Part shown: piece by piece, positions 9,630 through 20,560 of the stretch
Layout: every line of letters starts with the position of its first letter
How positions within the stretch are numbered: the first letter of the stretch is position 1
Position numbers and translations under genes: made by a program
NCBI RefSeq assembly: GCF_963666195.1
Contig: NZ_OY762653.1
Coordinates: 62,001-126,000, forward strand
Direction: 5' to 3'
From: Trichococcus shcherbakoviae
GTDB taxonomy: Bacteria; Bacillota; Bacilli; Lactobacillales; Aerococcaceae
Length of the DNA stretch: 64,000 nt
The notes under the pieces: generated by a model
Told to the model about the DNA's origin: nothing
What the model saw: only the letters and a program-made list of their open reading frames with translations
Database searches by the model: none

Positions 9630-10574
9630 ATGAAAAGTTATGCAAAGTACATCGGCAAGCGTATTTTATATATGGCAATTACGTTGTTTTTGATTGCATC
9701 GATAACTTTTTTTCTGATGAAAGCTTTGCCGGGTACACCATACAGTAACCAAGACAAGTTATCTGAAGAACAAATTTTTATCATGAATGAGAAGTATGGA
9801 CTGAACAAACCGATTCTGGTCCAATACGCAGTCTACATTTTTGGACTAGTACGTGGAGACCTGGGTGTTTCGTTCCAGTTCAACAATACTCCGGTTACGG
9901 ATTTGTTGAGCAGCAGAATAGGACCTTCCATGCAATTAGGGCTTCAAGCAGTTATCATAGGAACGATCCTCGGCATTGTGCTGGGTGTGATCGCAGCGAT
10001 GAGACAGGGGACTTGGGTGGATACAGTTGCCACTTTGACAGCCATCGTCGGCCGTTCGATCCCTAACTTTGTTTTTGCAGTTATTCTTCAATTGGTATTC
10101 GGCGTATGGCTGAAAGTGTTGCCGATCGCCTTGTGGAATGATGGTTTCCGTTCTTCGATTCTGCCTACGATTGCGTTGAGCATTTCCCCGCTGGCCGATT
10201 CGGCCCGGTTTATGCGAACCGAAATGGTCGACGTATTAGGCAGCGACTATGTCGAACTCGCTAGAGCGAAAGGTCTGAGCCGTTGGGAAGTCGCGTTCAA
10301 ACACGGTATCCGTAATGCGCTGATTCCTTTGGTCACCATCATCGGCCCGATGACAGTCGGTTTGATGACAGGTTCGATGGTTGTGGAAAATATTTTTGCC
10401 ATCCCTGGCATCGGGGAACAATTCGTAAAATCCATCCTGACGAATGATTATCCGACAATCATGGGCGTTACGATGATGTATTCGACCATGTTGGTCATCG
10501 TCATTTTGTTGGTTGACATCCTTTATGGTATCATCGACCCTCGTATCAGAGTCGCTACAGAAGGAGGGGAATAA
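9630..10574 (+). CDS. oppB: Oligopeptide ABC transporter permease OppB
   Basis: The 314-residue protein has about six membrane helices and the binding-protein-dependent transport EAA loop (DYVELARAKGLSRWEVAFKHG), which docks onto the ATPase subunits. It forms the inner-membrane peptide channel with OppC. The N-terminal segment with the GTPYSN loop is typical of OppB/DppB. GGAGG precedes the ATG. It is the first gene of a tightly packed oppB-C-D-F operon. Confidence 0.94.
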   Translation: MKSYAKYIGKRILYMAITLFLIASITFFLMKALPGTPYSNQDKLSEEQIFIMNEKYGLNKPILVQYAVYIFGLVRGDLGVSFQFNNTPVTDLLSSRIGPSMQLGLQAVIIGTILGIVLGVIAAMRQGTWVDTVATLTAIVGRSIPNFVFAVILQLVFGVWLKVLPIALWNDGFRSSILPTIALSISPLADSARFMRTEMVDVLGSDYVELARAKGLSRWEVAFKHGIRNALIPLVTIIGPMTVGLMTGSMVVENIFAIPGIGEQFVKSILTNDYPTIMGVTMMYSTMLVIVILLVDILYGIIDPRIRVATEGGE

Positions 10575-10576
10575 GC

Positions 10577-11623
10577 ATGAGTGAAAATGAATTACGCAAT
10601 ACAACAGCGATGCCGACAATCACGAAAGATCTTTTCGAAACGGCATCCGAGTCAAGCATGCAGGATAAAGAAAAAATCTCAGCGCCTTCCCTAAGCTTCA
10701 TGGCAGATTCTTGGCGCCGCCTGAAGAAAAATAAAGTTGCCATGGTCAGTTTGGTCATCTTGATCATCATCACTATGTCCAGTCTGTTTGCTCCAGTCAT
10801 TGCACCGCATGACCCGAATGCGCAAACAGTCCAGTACGCAAATATGCCACCAAAGATTCCCGGCATCGACATCAACGGTCTGAACGGAACAGTGAAGCAG
10901 AATGGCGTAGTTATCGATAAGTATGAGGCGTCCAACGTTCCAGAGGATGTTTACTACTATCTCGGTACGGACAGCCTGGGACGCGATTTGTTGTCGCGTA
11001 TCCTTTACGGTACCCGCGTATCCTTATTCATCGCGTTCATGGCAGCCTTGTTCAACCTGACACTCGGCGTTGTCTATGGTCTGACGTCCGGCTGGTTGGG
11101 CGGAAAAGTCGACAATATCATGCAACGTATCCTGGAAATCCTTTCCGGTGTGCCTAACTTGGTAGTCGTTATTCTGATGTTGCTTGTTCTGAAACCCGGC
11201 ATCAGCTCCATCATCATTGCTTTGGCTTTGACTGAATGGCTTTCGATGGCGCGTGTCGTCCGTGCACAAACCCTGAAATTGAAAAATCAGGAATACATCC
11301 TGGCTGCCCGCACGTTGGGTCAATCACCGATGAAAATTGCCTTCGGACACATTCTGCCTAACTTGGCCGGTGTCATCATCATTCAAGTTATGTTTTCCAT
11401 TCCATCGGCAATCTTCTTCGAAGCATTCCTGAGCTTTATCGGTATCGGTATTCCTGCTCCGAATGCATCGCTTGGTACATTGATCAACGATGGTTACAAG
11501 ACATTCCGTTTCTTGCCGCATCTGATGTGGTATCCAGCCGGAATCATGAGCGTCATCATGATTTGCTTCAACTTATTGGCTGATGGACTTCGTGACGCGT
11601 TCGATCCAAAAATGAGAGATTAG
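10577..11623 (+). CDS. oppC: Oligopeptide ABC transporter permease OppC
   Basis: This 348-residue permease starts two bases after oppB with an AGGAGGGG ribosome site inside the end of oppB. It has an N-terminal cytoplasmic extension, the OppC_N helix (AMVSLVILIIITMSSLFAPVI), a long extracellular insert, the GTDSLGRD motif and the EAA loop (EYILAARTLGQSPMKIAFGHILPN). It pairs with OppB to form the translocation channel. Confidence 0.94.
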   Translation: MSENELRNTTAMPTITKDLFETASESSMQDKEKISAPSLSFMADSWRRLKKNKVAMVSLVILIIITMSSLFAPVIAPHDPNAQTVQYANMPPKIPGIDINGLNGTVKQNGVVIDKYEASNVPEDVYYYLGTDSLGRDLLSRILYGTRVSLFIAFMAALFNLTLGVVYGLTSGWLGGKVDNIMQRILEILSGVPNLVVVILMLLVLKPGISSIIIALALTEWLSMARVVRAQTLKLKNQEYILAARTLGQSPMKIAFGHILPNLAGVIIIQVMFSIPSAIFFEAFLSFIGIGIPAPNASLGTLINDGYKTFRFLPHLMWYPAGIMSVIMICFNLLADGLRDAFDPKMRD

Positions 11624-11634
11624 GAGGTAACCAG

Positions 11635-12780
11635 ATGGAAAATATATTGGAAGTAAAAGACCTACAAATTACTTTTGATACCTATGCAGGTAAAGTAAAA
11701 GCTATCCGTGGCGTCAGTTTTGACCTGAAGCCAGGTGAAACATTAGCCATCGTTGGTGAATCCGGCTCTGGTAAATCAGTGACTAGCCGCAGCATCATGC
11801 GTCTATTGGCGAACAACGCCAACATTGAACACGGTGAAATCCTGTTCAAGGGCGAAGATTTAGTGCACAAAACCGAAAAACAAATGCAGAAGATCCGTGG
11901 TTCGGAAATCGCAATGATTTTCCAGGATCCGATGACTTCTTTGAATCCGACTCAAAAAATCGGCAAGCAGATCGCTGAACCGATCATCAAACACCAAAAC
12001 ATCAGTAAAGAGGAGGCCTACAAAAAAGCTGAAGAATTATTGCAGCTAGTAGGTATCCCGAGCCCTGCCAAAAGAATGAAACAGTACCCGCACCAATTCT
12101 CAGGCGGTCAGCGCCAACGGATCGTCATCGCGATCGCATTGGGCTGCAACCCGGATATTCTGATTGCGGATGAACCGACAACAGCTCTTGACGTTACGAT
12201 CCAAGCGCAAATCCTGGAGTTGATGAAGGATCTGCAGCAGAAAATCAAGACATCGATCATTTTTATCACCCATGATTTGGGTGTAGTGGCGAACGTTGCA
12301 GACCGTGTAGCCGTCATGTATGCAGGCAAAATCGTCGAAGTCGGGACTGTCGATGAAATTTTCTACAACCCGCAACACCCATATACATGGGGACTGTTGA
12401 GCTCGATGCCTACATTGGACACTGCAGGATCGCTTTATGCGATCCCAGGGACACCTCCGGATTTATTGGATCCTCCGACTGGTGATGCTTTTGCGCCCCG
12501 GAGCGAATATGCAATGAAGATTGACACCTTGTACGATCCGCCGTTCTTTAAGGTATCCGATACCCATTCGGCAGCTACTTGGTTGCTGCATCCTGACGCA
12601 CCTTCCGTGAATCCTCCAGAGGGCATCGTGAACCGACAGGCGACTTTCTCCGAAATGAAACTCGCTCCTTCCGATGAATTGAAAGTGATGGACACCGCAG
12701 ATAAGGAACCGGCTGTATTGCCTCACGGAAAAGGCCCGCAAATCGATCCGAAAATCACTGAGAAAGGAGGACTGCTGTAA
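11635..12780 (+). CDS. oppD: Oligopeptide ABC transporter ATPase OppD
   Basis: The 381-residue ATPase shows Walker A GESGSGKS, the signature FSGGQRQR, Walker [13 protein letters not shown] and the switch His in FITHDLG. The C-terminal oligopeptide-transporter domain includes HPYTWGLL and [10 protein letters not shown]. The loop cysteines often found in OppD/F C-termini are not obvious. It energises peptide uptake together with OppF. Its stop codon overlaps the oppF start (TAATG). Confidence 0.94.
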   Translation: MENILEVKDLQITFDTYAGKVKAIRGVSFDLKPGETLAIVGESGSGKSVTSRSIMRLLANNANIEHGEILFKGEDLVHKTEKQMQKIRGSEIAMIFQDPMTSLNPTQKIGKQIAEPIIKHQNISKEEAYKKAEELLQLVGIPSPAKRMKQYPHQFSGGQRQRIVIAIALGCNPDILIADEPTTALDVTIQAQILELMKDLQQKIKTSIIFITHDLGVVANVADRVAVMYAGKIVEVGTVDEIFYNPQHPYTWGLLSSMPTLDTAGSLYAIPGTPPDLLDPPTGDAFAPRSEYAMKIDTLYDPPFFKVSDTHSAATWLLHPDAPSVNPPEGIVNRQATFSEMKLAPSDELKVMDTADKEPAVLPHGKGPQIDPKITEKGGLL

Positions 12781-13724
12781 TGTACGACACAACAGGACAG
12801 AAAAAGATTCTGGAAGTAAAAAACCTGAAGCAGTATTTCAACGTCGGCACAAAAAATGAAGTCCGCGCCGTTGACGATGTTTCCTTTGATATCTATGAAG
12901 GCGAAACACTCGGCTTGGTAGGCGAATCCGGTTGCGGAAAAACGACAACCGGCCGCGCAATCATCCGCTTGTACAACCCGACTTCCGGTGAAATCTTTTT
13001 TGATGGCACCGAAATCCATACGCTGCATGACAGAAAAGAGCAACTGGCTTTCCGTAAAGACATGCAGATGATTTTCCAGGATCCGTATGCATCCTTGAAT
13101 CCCCGTATGAAAGTACGCGATATCGTTGCTGAAGGTTTGAAGATTCATGGCCTTGCGACAACCGAGAAAGAAGTCGATGACCGGGTTGCGGAATTATTGG
13201 ATCTGGTCGGTTTGAATAAAGACCATTCTTCCCGTTATCCGCACGAGTTCTCCGGCGGCCAAAGACAGCGTATCGGAATTGCCAGAGCCTTAGCGGTAAA
13301 TCCAAAACTCATCATTGCCGATGAGCCGATTTCTGCTTTGGACGTATCCATTCAGGCGCAAGTGGTCAACTTGCTGATGGAATTGCAGAAAAAACAAAAA
13401 CTGACTTTCTTGTTCATCGCGCATGATCTGTCGATGGTCAAGTACATCAGCAATCGAATCGGTGTTATGTACTTCGGCAAATTGGTCGAATTAGCGCCCG
13501 CAGACGACGTTTACAACAAACCTTTACATCCTTATACGGAAAGCCTGTTATCGGCCATACCGCTGCCGGATCCGGTTTATGAGCGCAACCGCACCCGCTT
13601 CACTTATGTTCCACGTGAAGAGAATGGTGAGCCGGAAGCAATGCGAGAAATCGTTCCAGGGCACTTTGTTTATTGCCGTGAGTCCGACGTTCCCGTATTG
13701 AAAGCAAAATACGAAAATTACTGA
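12780..13724 (+). CDS. oppF: Oligopeptide ABC transporter ATPase OppF
   Basis: The 314-residue ATPase shows Walker A GESGCGKT, signature FSGGQRQR, Walker [13 protein letters not shown] and switch FIAHDLS, followed by [16 protein letters not shown], typical of OppF. The start overlaps the last base of the oppD stop, with AAAGGAGG inside the end of oppD, which points to translational coupling. It ends the operon, and a terminator follows at once. Confidence 0.94.
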   Translation: MYDTTGQKKILEVKNLKQYFNVGTKNEVRAVDDVSFDIYEGETLGLVGESGCGKTTTGRAIIRLYNPTSGEIFFDGTEIHTLHDRKEQLAFRKDMQMIFQDPYASLNPRMKVRDIVAEGLKIHGLATTEKEVDDRVAELLDLVGLNKDHSSRYPHEFSGGQRQRIGIARALAVNPKLIIADEPISALDVSIQAQVVNLLMELQKKQKLTFLFIAHDLSMVKYISNRIGVMYFGKLVELAPADDVYNKPLHPYTESLLSAIPLPDPVYERNRTRFTYVPREENGEPEAMREIVPGHFVYCRESDVPVLKAKYENY

Positions 13725-13729
13725 TAAAA

Positions 13730-13759
13730 AAAGCCCGGAACTTGTTCTGGGCTTTTTTT
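13730..13759 (+). terminator. Terminator of oppBCDF
   Basis: A stem of AAGCCCGGAA with TTCTGGGCTT (one G-T pair) has a 4-base loop and is followed by TTTTTTT. Confidence 0.85.
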
Positions 13760-13846
13760 GCCATAGAAAATTAATGAAATGAAAAAATGATGAATTTTTT
13801 ATGATAATAATCCCCTTATTTTATGGAATATCCTGATTACTTGTAG

Positions 13847-13852
13847 TATAAT
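13847..13852 (+). promoter_or_regulatory. -10 element of the second oppA
   Basis: A consensus TATAAT lies about 34 bp before the 13886 start. No good -35 hexamer is seen at 16-18 bases upstream, so an activator or UP element may help. Confidence 0.45.
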
Positions 13853-13885
13853 ATTAAAATACGAAAAGAAAAAGGGGAGATTTAC

Positions 13886-15535
13886 ATGAGGAGATTGAAA
13901 AATTCTTTCATTTTAGCTACAGCAGCTGTCATCTTAGCAGCTTGCGGAGGAGACGGCGCAACGGACGACAGCGCAGTAGACAAAGCAAGTGAAAGCGCAG
14001 GCGGACAAGTTGTCAACTATACAGCACCTACCGAATTAGCAACATTGGATACAACACTGATGACGGACATCAATAGTTCGAACTACATCAGCCATGCGAT
14101 CGAAGGCTTATTGAAAATCAATGCAGATGGGAAGCCCGTTCCCGCAATCGCTGCGGAAGCAGGTACTGTATCGGAAGATGGCTTGACTTATACTTATAAA
14201 CTCCGTGATGATGCAGTTTGGTCAAACGGAGAGCCTGTTACAGCGAACGATTTCGTATTCGCTTGGCAACGATTGGTGGATCCCGAAGCGGGCGCATCCT
14301 ACGCTTACTTGGCTGAGACCATCAAGAACGCCAATGAAATCATGGCTGGAGAAATGGACCCTGAAAAATTGGGGGTAACGGCAGTAAGCGACACTGAAAT
14401 CACAATCGAGTTGACGCAGCCGACACCTTACTTTGAATCATTATTGGCGTTCAGCGCATTCTTCCCGCAAAATGAAGAATTTGTCACTGAAAAAGGCGAC
14501 AAGTACGGAACTAGCAGCGAAAACATTTTGGCTAACGGACCTTTCACCATCGAGAACTGGGACGGCACTGGCCTGACTTGGGATCTTGTGAAGAACGAAG
14601 ATTACTATGCAGCTGACGAAGTGAAGTTGGACGAAGTCAACGTCCAAGTAATCAAAGAAACAAGCACTGTCGTGAATCTGTTCGATCAAGGATCAGTCGA
14701 TAACGCACAAGTGACCGGCGAATTGGTTAAACAATTGGCGACTGATCCTAACGTAGTCGTTCAGAAAAAAGCCCGCACGGCGTACATCGAATTCAACCAC
14801 GATAACGTCTACCTGCAGAATGCGAAGCTGAGAGCAGCCATCGGACTTGTCATCAATCGCGATGAATTGGTCGACAGCGTCATCGGTGACGGTTCGACAG
14901 CAATCGGCGGTTTCCTGCCGGCTGATTTTGTCAGCAACCCGACGACCGGCGAAGACTTTGCCGCTGAAGCAGGCTCTTATCTGGAATATGATGTGGAACG
15001 AGCGCAAACGCTTTGGGCTGAAGCGAAGGCTGAATTAAGCGTTGAAGAAATCACTTTCTCCTTGGTCGGGGACGATGATGAAAAGAACAAAAAAATCAGC
15101 CAATATATCCAAGGCCAAATCCAAAACAATTTGGAAGGCATCTCTGTAGAATTGCGCAATGTACCGAAGAAAAACCGTTTGGAATTGGCGAATCAAGATG
15201 AATTCGACTTGTTGCAAACCGGTTGGGGAGCGGATTTCGCTGACGCAATCAACTACATGGACTTGTTGTACAGCACATCTGCCTACAACGAAGGACAATA
15301 TGCGAATGTGGAATTTGATGCTTTGATCGATGCTTCAAAAACAACAAACGCAAACAATCCTGAAGCGCGCTGGGCTGACCTGATGGCTGCCCACAAGCTG
15401 GTCATGGAAGATGCGGCTATCATACCTCTTTATCAAGAAGCAGAAACACAACTCAGAAACCCTAACCTTAAGGGCATCATCTTCAATTCAGTGGGCAATG
15501 AATTTGACCTGAGCAGAGCGTATATCGAAGAATAA
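13886..15535 (+). CDS. Second oligopeptide-binding lipoprotein (OppA paralogue)
   Basis: The 549-residue protein has the lipobox LAAC and the same family 5 solute-binding architecture as the 7367 gene, with clear end-to-end similarity (for example WSNGEPVTANDFVFAWQRLVDPE). It has its own putative -10 element and terminator. Two binding proteins flanking one oppBCDF set imply that the complex is shared by receptors with different peptide preferences. That last point is inference. Confidence 0.92.
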   Translation: MRRLKNSFILATAAVILAACGGDGATDDSAVDKASESAGGQVVNYTAPTELATLDTTLMTDINSSNYISHAIEGLLKINADGKPVPAIAAEAGTVSEDGLTYTYKLRDDAVWSNGEPVTANDFVFAWQRLVDPEAGASYAYLAETIKNANEIMAGEMDPEKLGVTAVSDTEITIELTQPTPYFESLLAFSAFFPQNEEFVTEKGDKYGTSSENILANGPFTIENWDGTGLTWDLVKNEDYYAADEVKLDEVNVQVIKETSTVVNLFDQGSVDNAQVTGELVKQLATDPNVVVQKKARTAYIEFNHDNVYLQNAKLRAAIGLVINRDELVDSVIGDGSTAIGGFLPADFVSNPTTGEDFAAEAGSYLEYDVERAQTLWAEAKAELSVEEITFSLVGDDDEKNKKISQYIQGQIQNNLEGISVELRNVPKKNRLELANQDEFDLLQTGWGADFADAINYMDLLYSTSAYNEGQYANVEFDALIDASKTTNANNPEARWADLMAAHKLVMEDAAIIPLYQEAETQLRNPNLKGIIFNSVGNEFDLSRAYIEE

Positions 15536-15546
15536 GAATGTTTAGA

Positions 15547-15590
15547 ACCCAAAGAAGGGCCGGCTCGGTTGAGTCGGCCCTTCTTTGGGT
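15547..15590 (+). terminator. Terminator of the second oppA
   Basis: A long stem pairs ACCCAAAGAAGGGCCG with CGGCCCTTCTTTGGGT, followed by TTTC. Confidence 0.85.
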
Positions 15591-15603
15591 TTCTGGAGAG
15601 CGT

Positions 15604-15696
15604 GGGGGGACATGAATACTTAGCAGATATCCATGTTCCCCGGTGATTTCAGGGCCGAAACAATGAATACTTCGCAGTTATTCATTGTTTTCGGCC
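15604..15696. repeat. Two tandem related palindromes
   Basis: Hairpin one (15604-15641) pairs GGGGACATG with CATGTTCCCC around a core reading AATACTTAGCAGATAT. Hairpin two (15653-15696) pairs GGCCGAAACAATGAATA with TATTCATTGTTTTCGGCC around the same core with CTTCGCAG. The shared core suggests a duplicated small palindromic element rather than a plain terminator. Confidence 0.6.
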
Positions 15697-15737
15697 GCAC
15701 AAGGATGCACCCGTCCGCAACCCGTAACAACCCAACC

Positions 15738-15782
15738 AAAAACCTGACGCGAGCCTCTCAAGTGGCTCACGTCAGGTTTTAA
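15738..15782 (-). terminator. Terminator of ilvA
   Basis: AAAACCTGACG(C)GAGCC pairs with GGCTC(A)CGTCAGGTTTT. On the minus strand the T-rich arm follows the ilvA stop. Confidence 0.8.
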
Positions 15783-15806
15783 GTTACTTTATAGAATTGG
15801 TCCGGA

Positions 15807-17069
15807 TCAGATCAGGAAGGAATACAGTTTGGAATTCTCGTTCACCGAAATGTAATGCGGATCGAATTTTTCGATCCTGCTGAGCAAGCCTTCGATATCG
15901 TCCTTATTTTTCAACAAGATTCCGATCAGTACAGGTCCTTCGCTGCGATGGACCTTTTTCGTATATTCGAACTTGGTGATGTCATCGTTGCCGCCCAATA
16001 TGTCATTCACGAACTCTTTCAGCGCGCCGGCCCTCTGCGGGAAGTTCACGATGAAGTAGTGCTTCAGACCTTGATAGAGTAGGGAGCGTTCATCAATTTC
16101 AGCCATCCGATTGATATCGTTGTTACCGCCGCTGACGATGCAGACGACCGTTTTGTCTCTGATTTCATCTTTGTATTGTTCCAACGCAGAAACCGAGAGT
16201 GCGCCGGATGGTTCCGCTACGATAGCTTGTTTAGTGTATAAATCGATGATGGTTCCGCAAACTTGTCCTTCAGGCACGACCAGGATGTCATCGACATTTT
16301 GTTGGCAGTGTCTGAAAGTCAAATCACCGACAGTCGCTACGGCTGTCCCATCACAGAATTTATCAATATCAGTCAAAGTCGTCACTTTATTCGCATCAAG
16401 CGAAACTTTCATGCCAGGGGCGCCCAAGGACTCCACGCCGATGATCTTCGTTTCGGGCATGGCTTCCTTCATGTAGCTGCTGACGCCTGAAATCAAGCCG
16501 CCGCCGCCGATTGCCGCGAATACCATGTCGGCCGTTTCTCCTTCAGCAACGAGATCCTGGTGGATTTCCACTGCCAAAGTGCCTTGCCCAGCGATCACAT
16601 TGCGATCATTGAAAGGTTCAATGAAAGTCAGGTTGTGTTCATCCGCATAGGCATGGGCGGCTTCGTTCGATTCGTCGAAGGTATCGCCGATCAGTTTGAT
16701 CTCAACATACTCTTTCCCGAAATAACGGACTTGGTCTATTTTTTGGGAAGGCGTTGTCGAAGGCATGAAGATGGTAGCTTTGATGGCCAAATGGTTACAG
16801 GTATAAGCTACCCCTTGCGCATGATTGCCGGCTGAGGCGCAGATTACTCCAGTCTCAGTTTCGGCTTCACTCAGCTGCGAAATGGCATAATAAGCGCCCC
16901 TCAATTTGAAGGAGCGGACGATTTGAAGGTCCTCCCGCTTCAAAAAGATGTTGGCATGATACTTCTGCGATAAATACGCATCATGCTGCAATGGTGTCTG
17001 CTTGACCACGTTGCGCAGTACTTTATATGCTTTAAGCACGTCTTCTTTGTTCACTAACTCATCCGTCAT
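15807..17069 (-). CDS. ilvA: Threonine deaminase (threonine ammonia-lyase), biosynthetic type
   Basis: The 420-residue PLP enzyme converts threonine to 2-oxobutanoate, the first step to isoleucine. The PLP lysine lies in the motif [10 protein letters not shown], with the glycine-rich phosphate loop [10 protein letters not shown]-terminal ACT-like regulatory segment ([23 protein letters not shown]) matches the short, single-ACT form. TAGGAG precedes the ATG. It is the last gene of the leftward ilvB-ilvN-ilvC-ilvA series and may be read from the attenuated promoter upstream of ilvB. Confidence 0.93.
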   Translation of the reverse strand: MTDELVNKEDVLKAYKVLRNVVKQTPLQHDAYLSQKYHANIFLKREDLQIVRSFKLRGAYYAISQLSEAETETGVICASAGNHAQGVAYTCNHLAIKATIFMPSTTPSQKIDQVRYFGKEYVEIKLIGDTFDESNEAAHAYADEHNLTFIEPFNDRNVIAGQGTLAVEIHQDLVAEGETADMVFAAIGGGGLISGVSSYMKEAMPETKIIGVESLGAPGMKVSLDANKVTTLTDIDKFCDGTAVATVGDLTFRHCQQNVDDILVVPEGQVCGTIIDLYTKQAIVAEPSGALSVSALEQYKDEIRDKTVVCIVSGGNNDINRMAEIDERSLLYQGLKHYFIVNFPQRAGALKEFVNDILGGNDDITKFEYTKKVHRSEGPVLIGILLKNKDDIEGLLSRIEKFDPHYISVNENSKLYSFLI

Positions 17070-17152
17070 TCTATCTGCTCCTAATCTATTGAATACAATG
17101 ATGAAGAGAGAAGGCTTAAAAATAAGGATGCTCTCAACCTACATCTGATTCA

Positions 17153-18163
<1,011 letters not shown>

Positions 18164-18235
18164 TTATTTTTTTTATATTCTCAATGCTTTTTAAGCAATT
18201 TGATTCGGTCAGTAGGGTAGTGCGGTTGGTTGGAT

Positions 18236-18499
18236 TTAAGCTCTTAGGCCTAAACGCTTTTCGGTGATGTCGGTTGCGCTGATGACGTCGACTTGTTTTT
18301 CCAACTGTTTCGTCAATAATTCAGCTGCATCCAAGGTATCGAAGTTGATGCCGACTGTGATCAAAGATACGTCATAATCTTCCGTCCCTGTCAGCGTTAA
18401 GGTATCGATATTGTATTGCGGCTTCAGGATAACTTGCGTGATACGGTTCAATACGCCGGGTTTATTCACGACTTTGGCTTGGATTAATCTTAGCATCAT
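18236..18499 (-). CDS. ilvN: Acetolactate synthase small (regulatory) subunit
   Basis: The protein starts MMLRLIQAKVVNKPGVLNRI, a classic ACT domain that binds branched-chain amino acids for feedback inhibition of IlvB. I chose the ATG at 18499, which lies one base after the ilvB stop and has GGAAGGTG upstream. A longer frame reaching back to 18562 would overlap ilvB with unrelated residues. The product is 87 residues, an ACT-only short form compared with ~160 in many bacteria. Confidence 0.88.
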   Translation of the reverse strand: MMLRLIQAKVVNKPGVLNRITQVILKPQYNIDTLTLTGTEDYDVSLITVGINFDTLDAAELLTKQLEKQVDVISATDITEKRLGLRA

Positions 18500-18500
18500 C

Positions 18501-20201
18501 CTACACACCTTCCATTTCATTATTTGGCCTGCCTGAAGCAACCATAGGGTATACCAATTCATCTTTGGAAATCAGGATATCCAAGACATAAGGACCAGGA
18601 TAATTAAAGGCTGTCTGGATCGCTTCATCCACTTTATCGGGATCGGATACCCTCGCAGCTGTGATACCATAAGCATCAGCAAGTTTAACAAAATCAGGTG
18701 AATCCGGAATCTCGGAATGAGAGTAGCGGCCTTTGTAAAATTTGTTCTGCCATTGATGAACCATGCCCAGTACTTCATTATTCAGAATAAAGTACTTCAC
18801 ATTCAACCTGTTGGCATTCAGGATCGCCAATTCTTGGTTGGTCATCTGGAAGCCGCCGTCTCCGACAAAGCAGACAACCGTTTTGTCAGGATAGGCCATT
18901 TGAGCGCCGATCGCTGCCGGAATGCCGAAGCCCATCGTTCCCAAGCCGCCGCTTGTCAGCAATTGCTTGCCGTACTTGAACGGGTAATATTGAGCCGCCC
19001 ACATCTGATGTTGGCCAACGTCGGTAACAACAATGGCTTCACCTTGAGTCAATTCACCGACTTGCTCGATTACATGTTGTGGCTTGATGAAGGTATCGGA
19101 TTTTTCATAACCGAAAGGGTGCTGCTTTTTGTTGTCCATCACATGGCTGAACCAAACGGAGTGGTCAGGCACTTCAGCCAATTTCGTGTCGTTCAGCATG
19201 ATCAGAGCCAATCTGGCATCAGACAATACCGGGATATCGGTGTGCATGATTTTGCCGATTTCGGCATTATCGATGTCAACATGGACAATGACGGCTTCTG
19301 GAGCAAAATTGGTAGGGTCGCTTGCTACACGGTCATCGAAGCGTGCCCCGAAGTTTAGAAGTAAGTCACATTCCATCAAAGCCATATTCGAAGCATAAGA
19401 GCCGTGCATGCCGCCCATGCCCAATGCCAGGTCATGTTTGATGGGGAAGCTGCCCAGACCCAACAGCGTGTTTACAACGGGAATTTGGTAGTATTCCGCG
19501 AAAGCCAGCAGTTCTTTTTCAGCCTGGGCATGGATGACGCCTTGACCGGCCAAAATGATCGTTTTTTTGCTTGCAGCGATCGCTTCGTTCACTTTAGCGA
19601 TCTGTTCAGGGACAGGCAGACATTCCGGTTTGTAGCCCGGCAGATTTTTGTCGGGTTGGTTGTACTCTTCATAAGAGACTTCCTGGATACCGATGTTTTT
19701 TGGGATGTCGATGACGACCGGTCCTTTTCTGCCTGTATTCGCAAGGTAGAAAGCTTCGTGGATGATGCGCGGGATATCCTTGGCATTGCGCACTTGGTAA
19801 TTGTATTTCGTAACAGGTGTCGTCATGCCGATCATGTCCGTTTCCTGGAAAGCATCCTTGCCGATGCCTGCTTCATGCACTTGTCCAGTGATCACGACCA
19901 ATGGAATGGAATCCATTTGAGCGGTTGCGATACCGGTCAAAGCATTTGTTGCTCCCGGACCGCTTGTAACGATACAGACGCCCGGCTTGCCGGTTGCGCG
20001 GGCATACCCGTCTGCCGCGTGGACAGCGCCTTGTTCGTGTCTTGTCAAAACATGGTTCGATTCGGATTTGTAGAATTCATCGTAGATGTGCAGGACCGCT
20101 CCGCCTGGATAGCCGAACAGAACTTCAACACCTTCATTTTTCAACGCTTCAACAAGAAGGGTTACGCCAGTTTTTGTTTTAGTTTTCATTTCAGATTCCA
20201 T
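18501..20201 (-). CDS. ilvB: Acetolactate synthase large subunit
   Basis: The 566-residue thiamine-diphosphate enzyme makes acetolactate and acetohydroxybutyrate. It shows the N-terminal VLFGYPGG, the catalytic Glu region TRHEQGAVHAADGYAR, the FAD-binding middle domain and the TPP motif GDGGFQMTNQELAILNANRL. GGGGAG seven bases before the ATG supports the start. It heads the ilv series downstream of a leader-peptide attenuator. No ilvD (dihydroxy-acid dehydratase) is present in the window, so the pathway must be completed elsewhere. Confidence 0.95.
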   Translation of the reverse strand: MESEMKTKTKTGVTLLVEALKNEGVEVLFGYPGGAVLHIYDEFYKSESNHVLTRHEQGAVHAADGYARATGKPGVCIVTSGPGATNALTGIATAQMDSIPLVVITGQVHEAGIGKDAFQETDMIGMTTPVTKYNYQVRNAKDIPRIIHEAFYLANTGRKGPVVIDIPKNIGIQEVSYEEYNQPDKNLPGYKPECLPVPEQIAKVNEAIAASKKTIILAGQGVIHAQAEKELLAFAEYYQIPVVNTLLGLGSFPIKHDLALGMGGMHGSYASNMALMECDLLLNFGARFDDRVASDPTNFAPEAVIVHVDIDNAEIGKIMHTDIPVLSDARLALIMLNDTKLAEVPDHSVWFSHVMDNKKQHPFGYEKSDTFIKPQHVIEQVGELTQGEAIVVTDVGQHQMWAAQYYPFKYGKQLLTSGGLGTMGFGIPAAIGAQMAYPDKTVVCFVGDGGFQMTNQELAILNANRLNVKYFILNNEVLGMVHQWQNKFYKGRYSHSEIPDSPDFVKLADAYGITAARVSDPDKVDEAIQTAFNYPGPYVLDILISKDELVYPMVASGRPNNEMEGV

Positions 20202-20250
20202 TTTAATCTCCCCGTTTCTCGTTTTTCCTTAGTCCGTTTGCAATATGGAT

Positions 20251-20294
20251 AAAAAAAAGCATCCTCATCAATCAATGATGGGATGCTTCATCCC
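20251..20294 (-). terminator. ilv attenuator: terminator and competing hairpin
   Basis: On the minus strand AGCATCC pairs with GGATGCT, followed by TTTTTTTT, forming a terminator just before ilvB. The upstream arm also forms an alternative hairpin, GGGATG with CATCCC (20280-20294). The two structures are mutually exclusive because they share the GCATCC segment. This is the layout expected for transcription attenuation. Confidence 0.8.
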
Positions 20295-20354
20295 ATTTGA
20301 TTACCACAAATAGGACTTAAACAATCTGCAAAAAATTTCTACAGTGTTTAACTC

Positions 20355-20402
20355 CTAGATTATTAAGACGATAATAATGTTTAGTGGATTCATCGTTTTC
20401 AT
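20355..20402 (-). CDS. ilv operon leader peptide
   Basis: A 15-codon frame reads MKTMNPLNIIIVLII and ends with TAG; the last seven residues are all Ile, Val or Leu. A second in-frame ATG at 20393 would give 12 residues. It lies between a consensus promoter and a terminator/alternative-hairpin pair upstream of ilvB. Ribosome stalling at the Ile/Val/Leu codons when charged tRNAs are scarce would favour the non-terminating fold and raise ilv expression. The role follows from known branched-chain leader peptides; no direct evidence is available here. Confidence 0.82.
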   Translation of the reverse strand: MKTMNPLNIIIVLII

Positions 20403-20454
20403 ATGGGATACCTGATTTCTATATGGATTTGTTATTGCTTAAGTGATTGATATA

Positions 20455-20483
20455 ATCATATAAGATTTACATGAGAGTGTCAA
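20455..20483 (-). promoter_or_regulatory. Promoter of the ilv series
   Basis: On the minus strand TTGACA (20483-20478) and TATGAT (20460-20455) are separated by 17 bases. The predicted transcript starts near 20448 and includes the leader peptide and attenuator, about 250 bases before ilvB. Confidence 0.85.
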
Positions 20484-20560
20484 CGGTAATTTTCATATTA
20501 TTTTCACTTATTTCTAATAATTGTCCAAAATGAACATGCCGGAAGATTCTTTTGTGCGGA

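Noticed and set aside
19404-20252. Long plus-strand frame opposite ilvB
   Set aside because: It is an antisense shadow of ilvB with no ribosome site and no recognisable protein features.
20202-20450. T-box riboswitch upstream of ilvB
   Set aside because: No GGGTGGNACCGCG-like antiterminator box was found; the leader-peptide attenuator explains the region better.
20437-20457. A second short Ile-rich frame (MIISIT) upstream of ilvB on the minus strand
   Set aside because: It begins inside the -10 element of the ilv promoter and so would not be transcribed with a ribosome site.
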